64,000 nucleotides of DNA from VAZQ01 sp035293945 (lineage in GTDB: Bacteria > Pseudomonadota > Alphaproteobacteria > Rhizobiales > Xanthobacteraceae): NCBI GenBank assembly GCA_035293945.1, contig DATGLV010000033.1, positions 1 through 64,000 on the forward strand, in the 5' to 3' direction. A program made the translations under genes and the position numbers. Under the pieces are notes generated by a model. It searched no databases. It saw only the letters and a program-made list of their open reading frames with translations, and had not been told where the DNA came from. Below, piece after piece: positions 17,774 through 26,829 of the stretch (position 1 is its first letter; each line of letters begins with the position of its first letter).

Positions 17774-19444
17774 TCACATATTCGGATAATTCGGGCCTCC
17801 TCCGCCCTCCGGGGGCACCCAGGTGATGTTCTGATTCGGGTCTTTGATGTCGCAGGTCTTGCAGTGGACGCAGTTCTGCGCGTTGATCACAAAGCGCTGG
17901 CGACCGGCCTCCTCTACCCATTCATACACGGCGGCCGGGCAGTACCGCGCCGACGGCCCGCCATAAATATCGTGCTCTGAGGCGGCCTGAAGCGCGGGGT
18001 CGGCGACGCGCAGGTGCACTGGCTGGTCCTCTTCGTGATTCGTGTTGGAGAGGAACACAGACGACAGCCGGTCAAAGGTGAGCTTGCCGTCGGGCTTGGG
18101 GTATAAGATCTTCACGGATTGCGCCGCCGGCGCCAGCGTCTCCCAGTCCGCCTTGCCGTGACGGAGCGTGCCGAAGAGCGAGAAGCCCAGCGTGTTCGAC
18201 CACATGTCGAACCCGCCCAGCGCAATGCCGGCCAGCGTGCCGAAGCGCGACCAAAGCGGCTTGACGTTGCGGACGGCAAAGAGGTCGCGGCCGACATTGG
18301 AGGCGCGCCAAGCCTCGTCGTAACTTGCGAGCTCGTCATTTTGGCGACCGGCCATGAGCGCGTGCGCCGCATGCTCGGCGGCGAGCATCCCCGAGAGGAT
18401 CGCATTGTGGCTGCCCTTGATGCGCGGCACGTTGACGAAGCCGGCCGCGCAGCCGATGAGCGCTCCGCCCGGAAAAGCGAGCTTCGGCACTGATTGGTAG
18501 CCGCCTTCGGTGATGGCGCGCGCCCCATAGGCGAGCCGCTTGCCGCCCGCGAAAGTGTCCCGCACCAGCGGATGCGTCTTGAAGCGCTGGAACTCCTCAA
18601 AGGGAGAAAGATACGGATTGCTGTAGTTCAAGTGCACCACGAACCCGACGGCGACCAGGCGCTCGCCGAAATGATAGATAAACGAGCCCCCACCGGTCCG
18701 GTTATCGAGCGGCCAACCGAAACTGTGCTGCACAAGGCCAGGTAGGTGCCGCTCCGGCGCCACTTCCCAGAGCTCCTTGAGGCCGAGGCCGAATTTTTGC
18801 GGCTCGCGCCCTTCGTCAAGCGCGAAGCGCTCGATCAGCGTCTTGGTCAGGCTGCCGCGCGCACCTTCAGCAAACAACGTGTATTTGGCGCGCAGCTCCA
18901 TGCCGCGCGTGAAGGAAGGCTTGCGGTGTCCGTCCCGCGCCACTCCCATGTCGCCGGTCGCAATGCCGAGAACCGCGCCGTGCTCGTCAAACAGCACTTC
19001 GCTCGCCGCAAAGCCGGGATAGATTTCCACGCCCAGGCCCTCGGCCTTGGCGGCGAGCCAACGGCACACCTCGCCGAGCGAAACCACGTAATTGCCGTGA
19101 TTGCTCATGAGCGGCGGCATCAGGAAATTGGGTACGCGCACGGCGCGGGCGGCGGAAAGCCAGTAAAAGCGGTCGTCGGTCACTTGCGTTTCAAGCGGGC
19201 TGTCCTCGCGGCGCCAATCCGGCAACAGCCGGTCGATGCCGATGGGATCGATCACTGCCCCGGAGAGGACATGGGCGCCGACTTCCGAGCCTTTCTCCAC
19301 CACGACGACGGTGGCCTGCGGGGCGACTTGCTTGAGGCGGATCGCCGCGGCAAGCCCGGCCGGCCCCGCCCCGACCACGACCACGTCGAACTCCATCGAC
19401 TCGCGCGCAGGGAGCTCTTCGCTGGACAAACTCTGATCGGTCAT
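17774..19444 (-). CDS. Electron transfer flavoprotein-ubiquinone oxidoreductase
   Basis: A 556-residue membrane-associated flavo-iron-sulfur enzyme that passes electrons from ETF (fatty and amino acid oxidation) to ubiquinone. The FAD-binding GAGPAG is at 25-30, and the quinone-side segments follow. The C-terminus carries the [4Fe-4S] ligands in RYCPAAVYEW and NCVHCKTCDIKDPNQNI. Length matches the family (~550). The 290 bases upstream of the TPR gene and downstream of this one (17483-17773) hold no gene I can support. Confidence 0.95.
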   Translation of the reverse strand: MTDQSLSSEELPARESMEFDVVVVGAGPAGLAAAIRLKQVAPQATVVVVEKGSEVGAHVLSGAVIDPIGIDRLLPDWRREDSPLETQVTDDRFYWLSAARAVRVPNFLMPPLMSNHGNYVVSLGEVCRWLAAKAEGLGVEIYPGFAASEVLFDEHGAVLGIATGDMGVARDGHRKPSFTRGMELRAKYTLFAEGARGSLTKTLIERFALDEGREPQKFGLGLKELWEVAPERHLPGLVQHSFGWPLDNRTGGGSFIYHFGERLVAVGFVVHLNYSNPYLSPFEEFQRFKTHPLVRDTFAGGKRLAYGARAITEGGYQSVPKLAFPGGALIGCAAGFVNVPRIKGSHNAILSGMLAAEHAAHALMAGRQNDELASYDEAWRASNVGRDLFAVRNVKPLWSRFGTLAGIALGGFDMWSNTLGFSLFGTLRHGKADWETLAPAAQSVKILYPKPDGKLTFDRLSSVFLSNTNHEEDQPVHLRVADPALQAASEHDIYGGPSARYCPAAVYEWVEEAGRQRFVINAQNCVHCKTCDIKDPNQNITWVPPEGGGGPNYPNM

Positions 19445-19606
19445 CTAGGTGCGCATCCCGGGTTCGAATGGCTGCTATTCTAGTCCTCAGCGCGGCGGGG
19501 CAGTGCCTTTTTCAGCAAACCGTATGCCAATTCAAGCGGCCTTGTTGCACCACGATCACCTGTTCCATTTACGCCCGCAAAGGGTGTGTGGTTTCATAGC
19601 CGGAAC

Positions 19607-20446
19607 ATGAGCGGAGATCACAATCAGGCGGTGCGCGAGCTCCTGGCCTTCTATGTCGAAGCCGGCGTCGATGTCGCGCTCGACGAGGCCCCAATCGACC
19701 GCTTTGCCGATCCGGTCGCACCGCCTGCGCTCACCACGCGGGCAACCACCGCGATGTTGGCGGCGGCCGCGCCGCCCTTCATCCGCACGGACATCAACGA
19801 TCGGCCGCGGGCGGCCGCCGCGCCGATGCCGCTGCCGCCCGACACCGCCGTGATGGCGGCGCGTGAGGAGGCGAAGAATGCGCAGAGCCTCGAGCAGCTC
19901 AGAGCGATACTGAACGGCTTTGCCGGCTGCACGCTGCGGGCCACCGCAACCCAGCTCGTGTTCGCCGACGGCAATCCGCAAGCACGCGTGATGTTCGTCG
20001 GCGAGGCGCCCGGCCGCGACGAGGATATCGAAGGATTGCCGTTCGTCGGCCGCTCCGGCAAGCTGCTGGACCGCATGATGGCAGCGATCGGCCTGACGCG
20101 CGCCGACGCCTATATCGCCAACATCGTACCGTGGCGGCCGCCCGGAAACCGCACCCCGACGCCGCAGGAGTCGGCGATCTGTTTGCCGTTCACGCTGCGC
20201 CAGATCGAACTCGTGGATCCCGACGTGCTGGTCTGCCTTGGCGGACCTTCGGCGCAGACGCTGCTCGGCACGCGCGACGGCATATTGCGAACGCGTGGCC
20301 GCTGGTTCGCGTTTGCGACCGGACGCCGGGAGATTCGCGCGACTGCCACCCTCCATCCGGCCTACCTGCTGCGGCAGCCATTGCAGAAGCGGCTCGCCTG
20401 GCGTGATTTTCTGGCGATCAAGAAGGCATTGAGCTCGCCTTCATAG
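19607..20446 (+). CDS. Uracil-DNA glycosylase family 4-like, Fe-S cysteines partly lost
   Basis: A 279-residue member of the family 4/5-like uracil-DNA glycosylases (base excision repair). VGEAPGRDEDIEGLPFVGRS contains motif 1, and TLHPAYLLRQ contains the motif 2 histidine. The N-terminal ~90 residues are an Ala/Pro-rich extension typical of rhizobial forms. In classical family 4 enzymes four cysteines bind a [4Fe-4S] cluster. Here the first CxxC is reduced to GFAGCTLR, and the KCRPPGNR cysteine is replaced by tryptophan (PWRPPGNR). So at most two ligands remain. ATG 19607 is preferred over 19586. Confidence 0.88.
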   Translation: MSGDHNQAVRELLAFYVEAGVDVALDEAPIDRFADPVAPPALTTRATTAMLAAAAPPFIRTDINDRPRAAAAPMPLPPDTAVMAAREEAKNAQSLEQLRAILNGFAGCTLRATATQLVFADGNPQARVMFVGEAPGRDEDIEGLPFVGRSGKLLDRMMAAIGLTRADAYIANIVPWRPPGNRTPTPQESAICLPFTLRQIELVDPDVLVCLGGPSAQTLLGTRDGILRTRGRWFAFATGRREIRATATLHPAYLLRQPLQKRLAWRDFLAIKKALSSPS

Positions 20447-20457
20447 AGCTGCATCGG

Positions 20458-21801
20458 CTAAGAGGGCAGCGCGAACTTGATCGCGAAAATGAGCGCGAGC
20501 CCGACGACGGCCGGCTTGGCTTCGTGGAACCGGCCAGCGGCGATCTTGCACAGCACATAGGTGGTGAAACCGAGCCCGATGCCGGTCGCGATCGAATAGG
20601 TAAGCGGCATGGCGACCGCCGCGATCACCGCCGGGGCGGCTTCGGTTGCGTCATCCCAATCGATCTCGGCCAGTCCGCGCACCATCATGCAAGCCACATA
20701 GAGCAGTGCCGCCGCCGACGCGTAATCGCCGATCATGGTCGCGAGCGGAGAGAAGAACAACGTGAGCAGGAAGAAGATCGCGACAAACAGCGCCGTGAGG
20801 CCGGTGCGCCCGCCCGCCGAAACCCCGGCGGCGCTCTCGATATAGCTGGTCGTGGTCGAGGTGCCGATCAACGAGCCGAAAATAGCCGCGAAACTGTCGG
20901 CGGTCAGCGCTTGGCGCATGCGCGGCAGATTTCCTTCCGCGTCGGTGAGGCCGGCGCGATACGTCACGCCGATGAGCGTGCCCGCATTGTCGAACACGTC
21001 GACAATGAGAAAGCTGAAGATCACGATCAGGAAGGTCGGCTCGGCCAGGCGCGAAAAGTCGAGCTGGAGCAGGGTCGGTGCCAGCGATGGCGGCGCCGAG
21101 AGGATGCCGGTGAAGTGCGTGAGGCCGAGCGGGATACCGATGAGGCTCACAATGAGGATGCCGATCAACGTGCCGCCGACGATCTTGCGGGAGTTGAGCG
21201 CAGCGATCAGCACGAAGCCGAGAAGACACAGGACCGCCGGCCATTTGGTAAGATCGCCGAGGGTCACCAGCGTGGCTGGGCTCGCGACCACGATCTTGGC
21301 ATCCTCCAGTGCGATGATTCCGAGGAACAGGCCGACGCCGGCCGAGATCGCAAGCTTGAGGTTCCTCGGGATCGCGTTGATGACGTATTCGCGGATGCGG
21401 AAGATCGAGATCAACAAAAAGATCACGCCGGAGCAGAACACGCCGGCGAGCGCCTGCTGCCAAGTGTATTTGTAAGTGAGCACGACCGTGAAGGCGAAGA
21501 AGGCGTTGAGTCCCATGCCGGGGGCAAGCGCAATCGGATAATTGGCGTAGAACGCCATCACCAAGGTGGAGGCCGCTGCGGCTATGCAGGTGGCGACGAA
21601 CACCGCGCCCTTGTCCATTCCGGCATTGCCAAGAATCACCGGATTGACGAACACGATGTAGACCATCGTGAGAAAGGTGGTGAGCCCGGCGACAAATTCG
21701 GTGCGCAGACTCGTGTCGTGCTGCGCGAGCCCGAAGGTCCGCTCGACCCATGACCGGACGCCGGCGCCCACGCCGGCCGCCTTGCTGATATCGGCCATCA
21801 T
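20458..21801 (-). CDS. NCS2/AzgA-type nucleobase permease
   Basis: A 447-residue inner-membrane transporter of the adenine/guanine/hypoxanthine (AzgA) branch of NCS2. TEFVAGLTTFLTMVYIVFVN and APGMGLNAFFAFTVV are family signatures, as is GTSTTTSYIESAAGVSAGGR. It likely imports purines with protons. It ends 11 bases past the convergent uracil-DNA glycosylase gene. Confidence 0.93.
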   Translation of the reverse strand: MMADISKAAGVGAGVRSWVERTFGLAQHDTSLRTEFVAGLTTFLTMVYIVFVNPVILGNAGMDKGAVFVATCIAAAASTLVMAFYANYPIALAPGMGLNAFFAFTVVLTYKYTWQQALAGVFCSGVIFLLISIFRIREYVINAIPRNLKLAISAGVGLFLGIIALEDAKIVVASPATLVTLGDLTKWPAVLCLLGFVLIAALNSRKIVGGTLIGILIVSLIGIPLGLTHFTGILSAPPSLAPTLLQLDFSRLAEPTFLIVIFSFLIVDVFDNAGTLIGVTYRAGLTDAEGNLPRMRQALTADSFAAIFGSLIGTSTTTSYIESAAGVSAGGRTGLTALFVAIFFLLTLFFSPLATMIGDYASAAALLYVACMMVRGLAEIDWDDATEAAPAVIAAVAMPLTYSIATGIGLGFTTYVLCKIAAGRFHEAKPAVVGLALIFAIKFALPS

Positions 21802-21873
21802 TTGCCCCCGCCCAAAATACCCGCACCAACAATATCCTGCCGCCCTGCCCCCGCGCCACTACCCGGCCAACAA

Positions 21874-23421
21874 TCAGGGCTTCGCGGGCGACGCGGGGCC
21901 GGATGTCTCCGGCGGCTGCGGACGGATGACCGCCCAGCCGAACCGCAACGGCGGCAGATTGCCCCGCACCGTGCGCTCGAATGTGTGCGGGACCTCCGGC
22001 ACCATGTCGGGAAAATCCTGCAAGATGGCGGCGGGCGGCTGGCCCGCGGTGTCGTTGGTCGGCCAGATCACGACCGCGCCTTTCGCCGCGATGTCGCGCA
22101 TCGAGATCCAGGGCGAGCGCCGCGGCGTCGCTTGCAGGAACAGGCTCGGGCGGGCCGTCGCGAGGCTGACCAGCGCCGCCGTACGCGCGTCGCCGGTGAC
22201 GATTGGCAAGTCCTTGCCAAAGCGGCGTTGGAAGCTGTCGGCAAAGAAGGGTGCAATCGCCGCGGCCGGTTGGTTGATGGCGAGGTCGATGCCGAACCAG
22301 GGCAATATGGCAAGCGCCAGCACCGCCAGAACCGGCGGCGCGACCAGGAGACCGAACCAGGTCGCAATGACACTTCGCTGATGGCTGAGCGCGATCGCAT
22401 CGCCGGCCGCGATCACGACGGCAATCCCGGAGAGGAGCAGGAGCGGCGCAGTGCCGCCCACCGGGGTCGGCGATCCAACGAGAACCGCGCCGATGGTGGC
22501 CAATAATGCCGGCATAGTGGCGAAGAAAAAAACGAATTGCTGGGCGAACGGGTCGAGGGGGGCGCGCGTGATCACCGGGGCGGGCCTCGACTTCGACCAG
22601 GGATAGTGCGCGACGATACTGACCAGCACGATCAGCCCGGCCTGCGTGCCGATGAGGACCCCCAGCTGACGTAGCCAAGCGGTGAAATTTCCGGCAACCG
22701 CGCTGGCGTCTCGCAACCGAGTCAGCATGGGGCCAAGATCATCATTGCTGGCGACCGCCCAATAAAGGAGTAGCGGCAAAAGGGCGATAGCGGCGGCGCC
22801 GGCCGGCCAAAGGGTTCGGCCGCGCAGCAAAGGCCGGGTGCGCGGATTGGCGCATGTGAACAGAGCCAGGAGGGGGATCAGCACGATCGCCGCATAGGTG
22901 GTGGTGAGGATCAGGGCAACATCGATCGCGAGCGCAATTTGATGTTTGCGCTCTCCCTTCACGATTGTGAGCCAATAGTGCAGCAATGTGAGGGACCAGA
23001 GCGGCATGGCGAGAACTGCCGGGCCAAATTCTGGCGTCGCCACCGTGCAGCTCGAAATGCCGACCAGCAGGAGCACCGCGATCGCCGCCTGCTGCGCACC
23101 GACTATCGCCCGTCCCAGGCGGAACATTGCCCAATAAGTCACAAGCACGCAGACCTGGGACAGCGCGTAGATCGCAAAGAAGCTGCGCCCGCTCAGGCGA
23201 AAGACAATCTCCGCGAGCCAAAACGCGAGCGGCGGACCAAGATAGGTGCCGAAATGGAATTCGTGCCCGATGGCGAGCACAAACGGAAGATTGCCGGGTG
23301 GCCCGGCATAAAAGCCGGCCGGCACGAGCGTCCACACCGCGGCCTGCAGGCCGGCCGCGATCCAGACGGTCAGCGCCGGGCGCGCGCGCAGAAGCTCGAC
23401 GATGATTGAGACGTAGAGCAT
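21874..23421 (-). CDS. Membrane glycosyltransferase of the GT39/PMT type
   Basis: A 515-residue polytopic protein with about ten hydrophobic helices, resembling family 39 (ArnT/PMT-like) glycosyltransferases that use polyprenyl-phosphate sugars. An acidic loop-1 motif is not obvious; the first loop reads FYAGPPGNLPF and HEFHFGTYLGPPLAFW. The C-terminal ~120 residues form a soluble domain (DSFQRRFGKDLPIVTGD). The substrate is unknown. The polyprenyl-phosphate glycosyltransferase at 10 kb could supply its donor, but that is a guess. Confidence 0.75.
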   Translation of the reverse strand: MLYVSIIVELLRARPALTVWIAAGLQAAVWTLVPAGFYAGPPGNLPFVLAIGHEFHFGTYLGPPLAFWLAEIVFRLSGRSFFAIYALSQVCVLVTYWAMFRLGRAIVGAQQAAIAVLLLVGISSCTVATPEFGPAVLAMPLWSLTLLHYWLTIVKGERKHQIALAIDVALILTTTYAAIVLIPLLALFTCANPRTRPLLRGRTLWPAGAAAIALLPLLLYWAVASNDDLGPMLTRLRDASAVAGNFTAWLRQLGVLIGTQAGLIVLVSIVAHYPWSKSRPAPVITRAPLDPFAQQFVFFFATMPALLATIGAVLVGSPTPVGGTAPLLLLSGIAVVIAAGDAIALSHQRSVIATWFGLLVAPPVLAVLALAILPWFGIDLAINQPAAAIAPFFADSFQRRFGKDLPIVTGDARTAALVSLATARPSLFLQATPRRSPWISMRDIAAKGAVVIWPTNDTAGQPPAAILQDFPDMVPEVPHTFERTVRGNLPPLRFGWAVIRPQPPETSGPASPAKP

Positions 23422-23466
23422 CAGCCGGAGGCAACCTATTGATGCAGGGGTGCTGGGGGCACGGAG

Positions 23467-24216
23467 CTAAGCCTGATCCGGAAGCAGCAAGCCCGGTATG
23501 ATCTCGTCCGCCGAAACGGCCGCTGCATCAGTGAGGCTGTCGTACCGGGCCGCGACCGGAGCAAAGCTGCGGCGATGGTGGATGGTCGGCCCGAGCCGTA
23601 TGAGCGCTGTGCAATGCTCGGGCACGCTGTAACCCATATGCCGCTCGAAGCCGTAGCCCGGATGTATCGCGCCCAGTCGCGCCATCAAGCGGTCGCGCGT
23701 GACCTTGGCGATGATGGAGGCGGCCGCAATGGAGGCGATGATGGCATCGCCCCGCACCACCGCCTCGCAATCGCAATCGGCGACGATCCGATCGCGCCCG
23801 TCGACCAGAACCAAGCGCGGACGCAAAGGCAGTGCGGCGACCGCCCGCGCCAGCGCCCATAGCGAGGCGCGCAGGATATTGTCACGATCGATACGCGCCG
23901 GCGGTGCAAAGGCAACCGAAACATGTGCGGTGGCGCAGATCTTCGCATAGAGCTTCTCACGCTCTGCGGCGCTGAGCTTCTTGGAATCATCGAGCCCGCG
24001 CGGAACCCGGCCGGGATCGAGAATGACCGCCGCGGCAACCACCGGACCGGCGAGCGGACCGCGACCCGCCTCATCGCAGCCGGCCACAGGCCAAACGCCG
24101 CGTTTCAGCGCCGCGCGCTCGCGCCGGAACGTCGGGCGCAACTCCTCTTCCCCGAGCGGAAGCCGGGCGGCGCGCGGCTTCGACGGTTGTTGGCGACTCG
24201 CGGCACGGGAACTCAT
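23467..24216 (-). CDS. rnhB: Ribonuclease HII
   Basis: A 249-residue RNase HII, which nicks RNA-DNA hybrids and removes single ribonucleotides from DNA. The GCDEAGRGPLAGPVVAAA motif gives active-site Asp48 and Glu49. DDSKKLSAAERE and IIAKVTRDRLM supply the remaining conserved blocks. The basic ~40-residue N-terminal extension is common in rhizobia. The gene lies between the GT39-like gene and the radical SAM gene on the same strand. Confidence 0.96.
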   Translation of the reverse strand: MSSRAASRQQPSKPRAARLPLGEEELRPTFRRERAALKRGVWPVAGCDEAGRGPLAGPVVAAAVILDPGRVPRGLDDSKKLSAAEREKLYAKICATAHVSVAFAPPARIDRDNILRASLWALARAVAALPLRPRLVLVDGRDRIVADCDCEAVVRGDAIIASIAAASIIAKVTRDRLMARLGAIHPGYGFERHMGYSVPEHCTALIRLGPTIHHRRSFAPVAARYDSLTDAAAVSADEIIPGLLLPDQA

Positions 24217-24295
24217 GCCGCGATGGTGCGCGCAGGCGGCCGCCAGTCAACCGCGATATTGCCGGTTGGGGAAAGTTGCGAGGCTTGCCGGAGCC

Positions 24296-25456
24296 TCAGA
24301 ACAGGCTGAGCTGCTCGGCGCGGCGATTGGGTGGAGAGAAGTGCGCAGTCGTGAGCGTCGTCTTGCAGGTGTTGAGGCCGAGCTTGGCGCAGGCGGCCTC
24401 GAACCGCCGCCCGATCATCCAGGCGACCGGGCCTGATCCGGTCATGCGCTGGCCGAAGCTCGAATCGTAGTCCCTGCCGCCCCGCATGTCGCGGATGAGC
24501 CTGAAAACGTGCCGCTCGCGGTCGGGAAAGTTGGCGGCGAGCCACTCGCGGAAGAGGTCGCGAACCTCCAGCGGCAGCCGCAGCAGCACATAGCCTGCCC
24601 CCTTCACACCGAGCGCCGAGGCGGTGTCGAGTATGCGCTCGATCTCGCTGTCGTTGACGGCCGGAATGACCGGCGCCACCATCACCGAGGTCGGCACCCC
24701 CGCTGCCGCCAACTGCCGCAGGGCCTCGAGCCGACGCGGTGGTGTGGTTGCGCGCGGCTCCATCGCACGGGCAAGCTTCGGATCGAGCGTCGTCACCGAG
24801 ATCGCGACCTTGACCAGATTGCGCGCCGCCAGACGCGACAGGATGTCGAGGTCGCGCAGGATCAACGCCGATTTGGTGACAATGCCGACCGGATGGCCGT
24901 AGCGCTCGAGCACCTCCAGGATGCCGCGCATCACCCGGTACTCGCGTTCGATGGGCTGATAGGGATCGGTGTTGGTGCCGATCGCTATCGTGCGCGGCTC
25001 ATAGCCGGGCGCCGATAATTCCTTCTCCAGCAGTCGAGGAGCGTCGGGCTTGACGAAAAGCTTTGATTCAAAATCCAGGCCCGGCGATAGCCCAAGATAG
25101 GCATGCGTCGGCCGTGCGAAACAATAGACACAGCCATGCTCGCACCCGCGATAGGGGTTGATGGATCGGTCGAAGGAAATATCCGGCGAATCGTTGCGAG
25201 TGATGATGGTGCGGGTCGCGTCCACCGTCACCTGGGTCTTGAAGGCGGGGAGTTCCTCGAGACCTTGCCAGCCGTCGTCGAAGGCGACGCGGGCGAGCGC
25301 CTCGTAGCGCCCGGATGCATTCGACTGGGCAGCCCGGCCGCGCCGGCGGTCAGCCGAAACCGCGGTCCCTCCCGCCGGATCGTCTTCGGCACTCGCCGGC
25401 CGGCCGGCTCCGTCGGCGGAGTGCGAAAGCCTCATGGCTGCGGCGTTGCGCGACAT
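24296..25456 (-). CDS. PA0069-family radical SAM protein (SplB-like)
   Basis: A 386-residue radical SAM protein. The cluster motif CEHGCVYC gives Cys105, Cys109 and Cys112 as [4Fe-4S] ligands. The YCFARPTH that follows is typical of spore-photoproduct-lyase-like proteins of the PA0069 group. Their reaction in non-sporulating bacteria is unknown. The first ~50 residues are low-complexity. Genes of this group are widespread in Rhizobiales next to rnhB. Confidence 0.9.
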   Translation of the reverse strand: MSRNAAAMRLSHSADGAGRPASAEDDPAGGTAVSADRRRGRAAQSNASGRYEALARVAFDDGWQGLEELPAFKTQVTVDATRTIITRNDSPDISFDRSINPYRGCEHGCVYCFARPTHAYLGLSPGLDFESKLFVKPDAPRLLEKELSAPGYEPRTIAIGTNTDPYQPIEREYRVMRGILEVLERYGHPVGIVTKSALILRDLDILSRLAARNLVKVAISVTTLDPKLARAMEPRATTPPRRLEALRQLAAAGVPTSVMVAPVIPAVNDSEIERILDTASALGVKGAGYVLLRLPLEVRDLFREWLAANFPDRERHVFRLIRDMRGGRDYDSSFGQRMTGSGPVAWMIGRRFEAACAKLGLNTCKTTLTTAHFSPPNRRAEQLSLF

Positions 25457-25623
25457 GACGCCAATGTAGCGAGGCCATTAGAACATATCAAGAACAAACA
25501 AGGAGGGGGTCCTTGCCGCATGCTCCGCCGCGCCCTTTGGCAAGGGGGGTCGCGCATTCCAGTCGGAGCCGACATGCTATTTTGCCGCCGCGGTCATTGG
25601 GCTGTCCTTTGGGGGCTTTGCAG

Positions 25624-26214
25624 ATGCTGAGCGTGGTCATTCCCACGGAAAACGCCGAGCGCGCTTTGGTGCCGACACTGGCGGCGCTGGTTCCGGGTGC
25701 GATGGCCGGCGTCGTGCGCGAGGTGATCGTGGCGGATGCCGGGTCGAGCGACGCTACCGCCATGATCGCCGACGCAGCCGGCTGCCGCATCGACGTGTTG
25801 GCGGCGCCCCTTGGCCAGCGCTTGCGCCAAGCCGCAGCCGGCGCGCGATCCGATTGGCTTTTGTTCCTGCGCGCAGGCGCTGTGCCGGACCGGACTTGGG
25901 TCGACGAGACCCGGCGCTTCATCGAGCAGGCCGAAATGGGCGGGCATTCCGATAGGCGGGCGGCCGCATTTCGGCGCACCCAGGACGTCGAGACACTCGG
26001 CGCCGCGATAATCCAGGGATTGGGGCTGATCGCCGCCGCGCTCGGGGCGGCCCCGCGGCCGCAGCAAGGCCTGCTGATCTCCAAGATGCTTTACGAGCGC
26101 GCCGGCGGGCATCTTGACGGCGACGCCGACCCGGAAGGTAAGCTGCTGCGCCGCCTCGGGCGTCGCCGCATCGTCATGCTGCGCAGCCGCGCCTTGATGG
26201 CGGCGGCGCGGTGA
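25624..26214 (+). CDS. Short family 2 glycosyltransferase-like protein
   Basis: A 196-residue protein starting MLSVVIPTENAERALVPTL, with VADAGSSDATAMIA as the nucleotide-binding segment. It resembles the minimal GT-A fold of TIGR04283-like family 2 transferases. In place of the usual acidic metal motif it has LFLRAGAVPDRTW, so catalysis is uncertain. It lacks membrane helices. The in-frame 5' extension to 25513 is not family-like. It converges on moaB, whose stop is 7 bases away. Confidence 0.8.
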   Translation: MLSVVIPTENAERALVPTLAALVPGAMAGVVREVIVADAGSSDATAMIADAAGCRIDVLAAPLGQRLRQAAAGARSDWLLFLRAGAVPDRTWVDETRRFIEQAEMGGHSDRRAAAFRRTQDVETLGAAIIQGLGLIAAALGAAPRPQQGLLISKMLYERAGGHLDGDADPEGKLLRRLGRRRIVMLRSRALMAAAR

Positions 26215-26221
26215 ATGAACA

Positions 26222-26785
26222 TCAGATTGTGGCGCCTTGCGCTTTCGAGCGTCGCAGATGCTCGTCCAGCCGCGGCATGATCTCGACGAAATTGCAGGGG
26301 CGAAAGCGGTAGTCGAGCTGGTGCACGAGTATCTCGTCCCAGGCGTCGCGACAGGCACCGGGCGAGCCTGGAAGACAGAAGATATAGGTCGCACCGGCAA
26401 CGCCCGCGGTCGCCCGTGTCTGGATCGCCGAAGTCCCGATCTTGCCGAAGCTCACCATCAGGAAGAGCGCTGAGAAGGCGTCCATGCGCTTCTCGAACAG
26501 CGGCTCGATCGCCTCTGGGGTCACGTCGCGGCCCGTAAATCCGGTGCCGCCGGTGGTGATGATCACATCGATCTCGGGCCTGGCGATCCAGCCCTTAACA
26601 CGCTCCCGAATGGCGGCGACATCGTCCGGCACGATGGCCCGTTCGAAAAGCACATGGCCGGCCGCCTGGATACGCTCCGCGAGCGTAGCGCCGGACTTGT
26701 CGTCAGCGAGCGCGCGGGTATCCGAGATGGTCAAGACCGCGATGCGCAATGACAGGAATTCGCGTTTCTCGTCGATCCCAGGCAT
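26222..26785 (-). CDS. moaB: Molybdenum cofactor biosynthesis protein B
   Basis: A 187-residue MogA/MoaB-fold protein, which adenylylates or otherwise handles molybdopterin during Moco synthesis. IITTGGTGFTGRDVTPEAIE is the molybdopterin-binding signature; FCLPGSPGACRDAWDEIL closes the fold. The ATG at 26785 gives the expected short N-terminus; an open frame to 26860 is an extension without family support. No other moa genes are in the window. Confidence 0.93.
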   Translation of the reverse strand: MPGIDEKREFLSLRIAVLTISDTRALADDKSGATLAERIQAAGHVLFERAIVPDDVAAIRERVKGWIARPEIDVIITTGGTGFTGRDVTPEAIEPLFEKRMDAFSALFLMVSFGKIGTSAIQTRATAGVAGATYIFCLPGSPGACRDAWDEILVHQLDYRFRPCNFVEIMPRLDEHLRRSKAQGATI

Positions 26786-26829
26786 GGCGCATTCCCCAGC
26801 GCATGATCCAAAAACTTTCGCGTCCGCCG

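Noticed and set aside
19450..19480. Possible tRNA T-arm (GGTTCGAAT)
   Set aside because: No acceptor stem, D-arm or anticodon arm can be folded around it.
20651..22678. 675-codon open frame covering the permease and GT39 genes
   Set aside because: It spans two real genes in another frame, and its sequence is Arg/His-rich without any domain.
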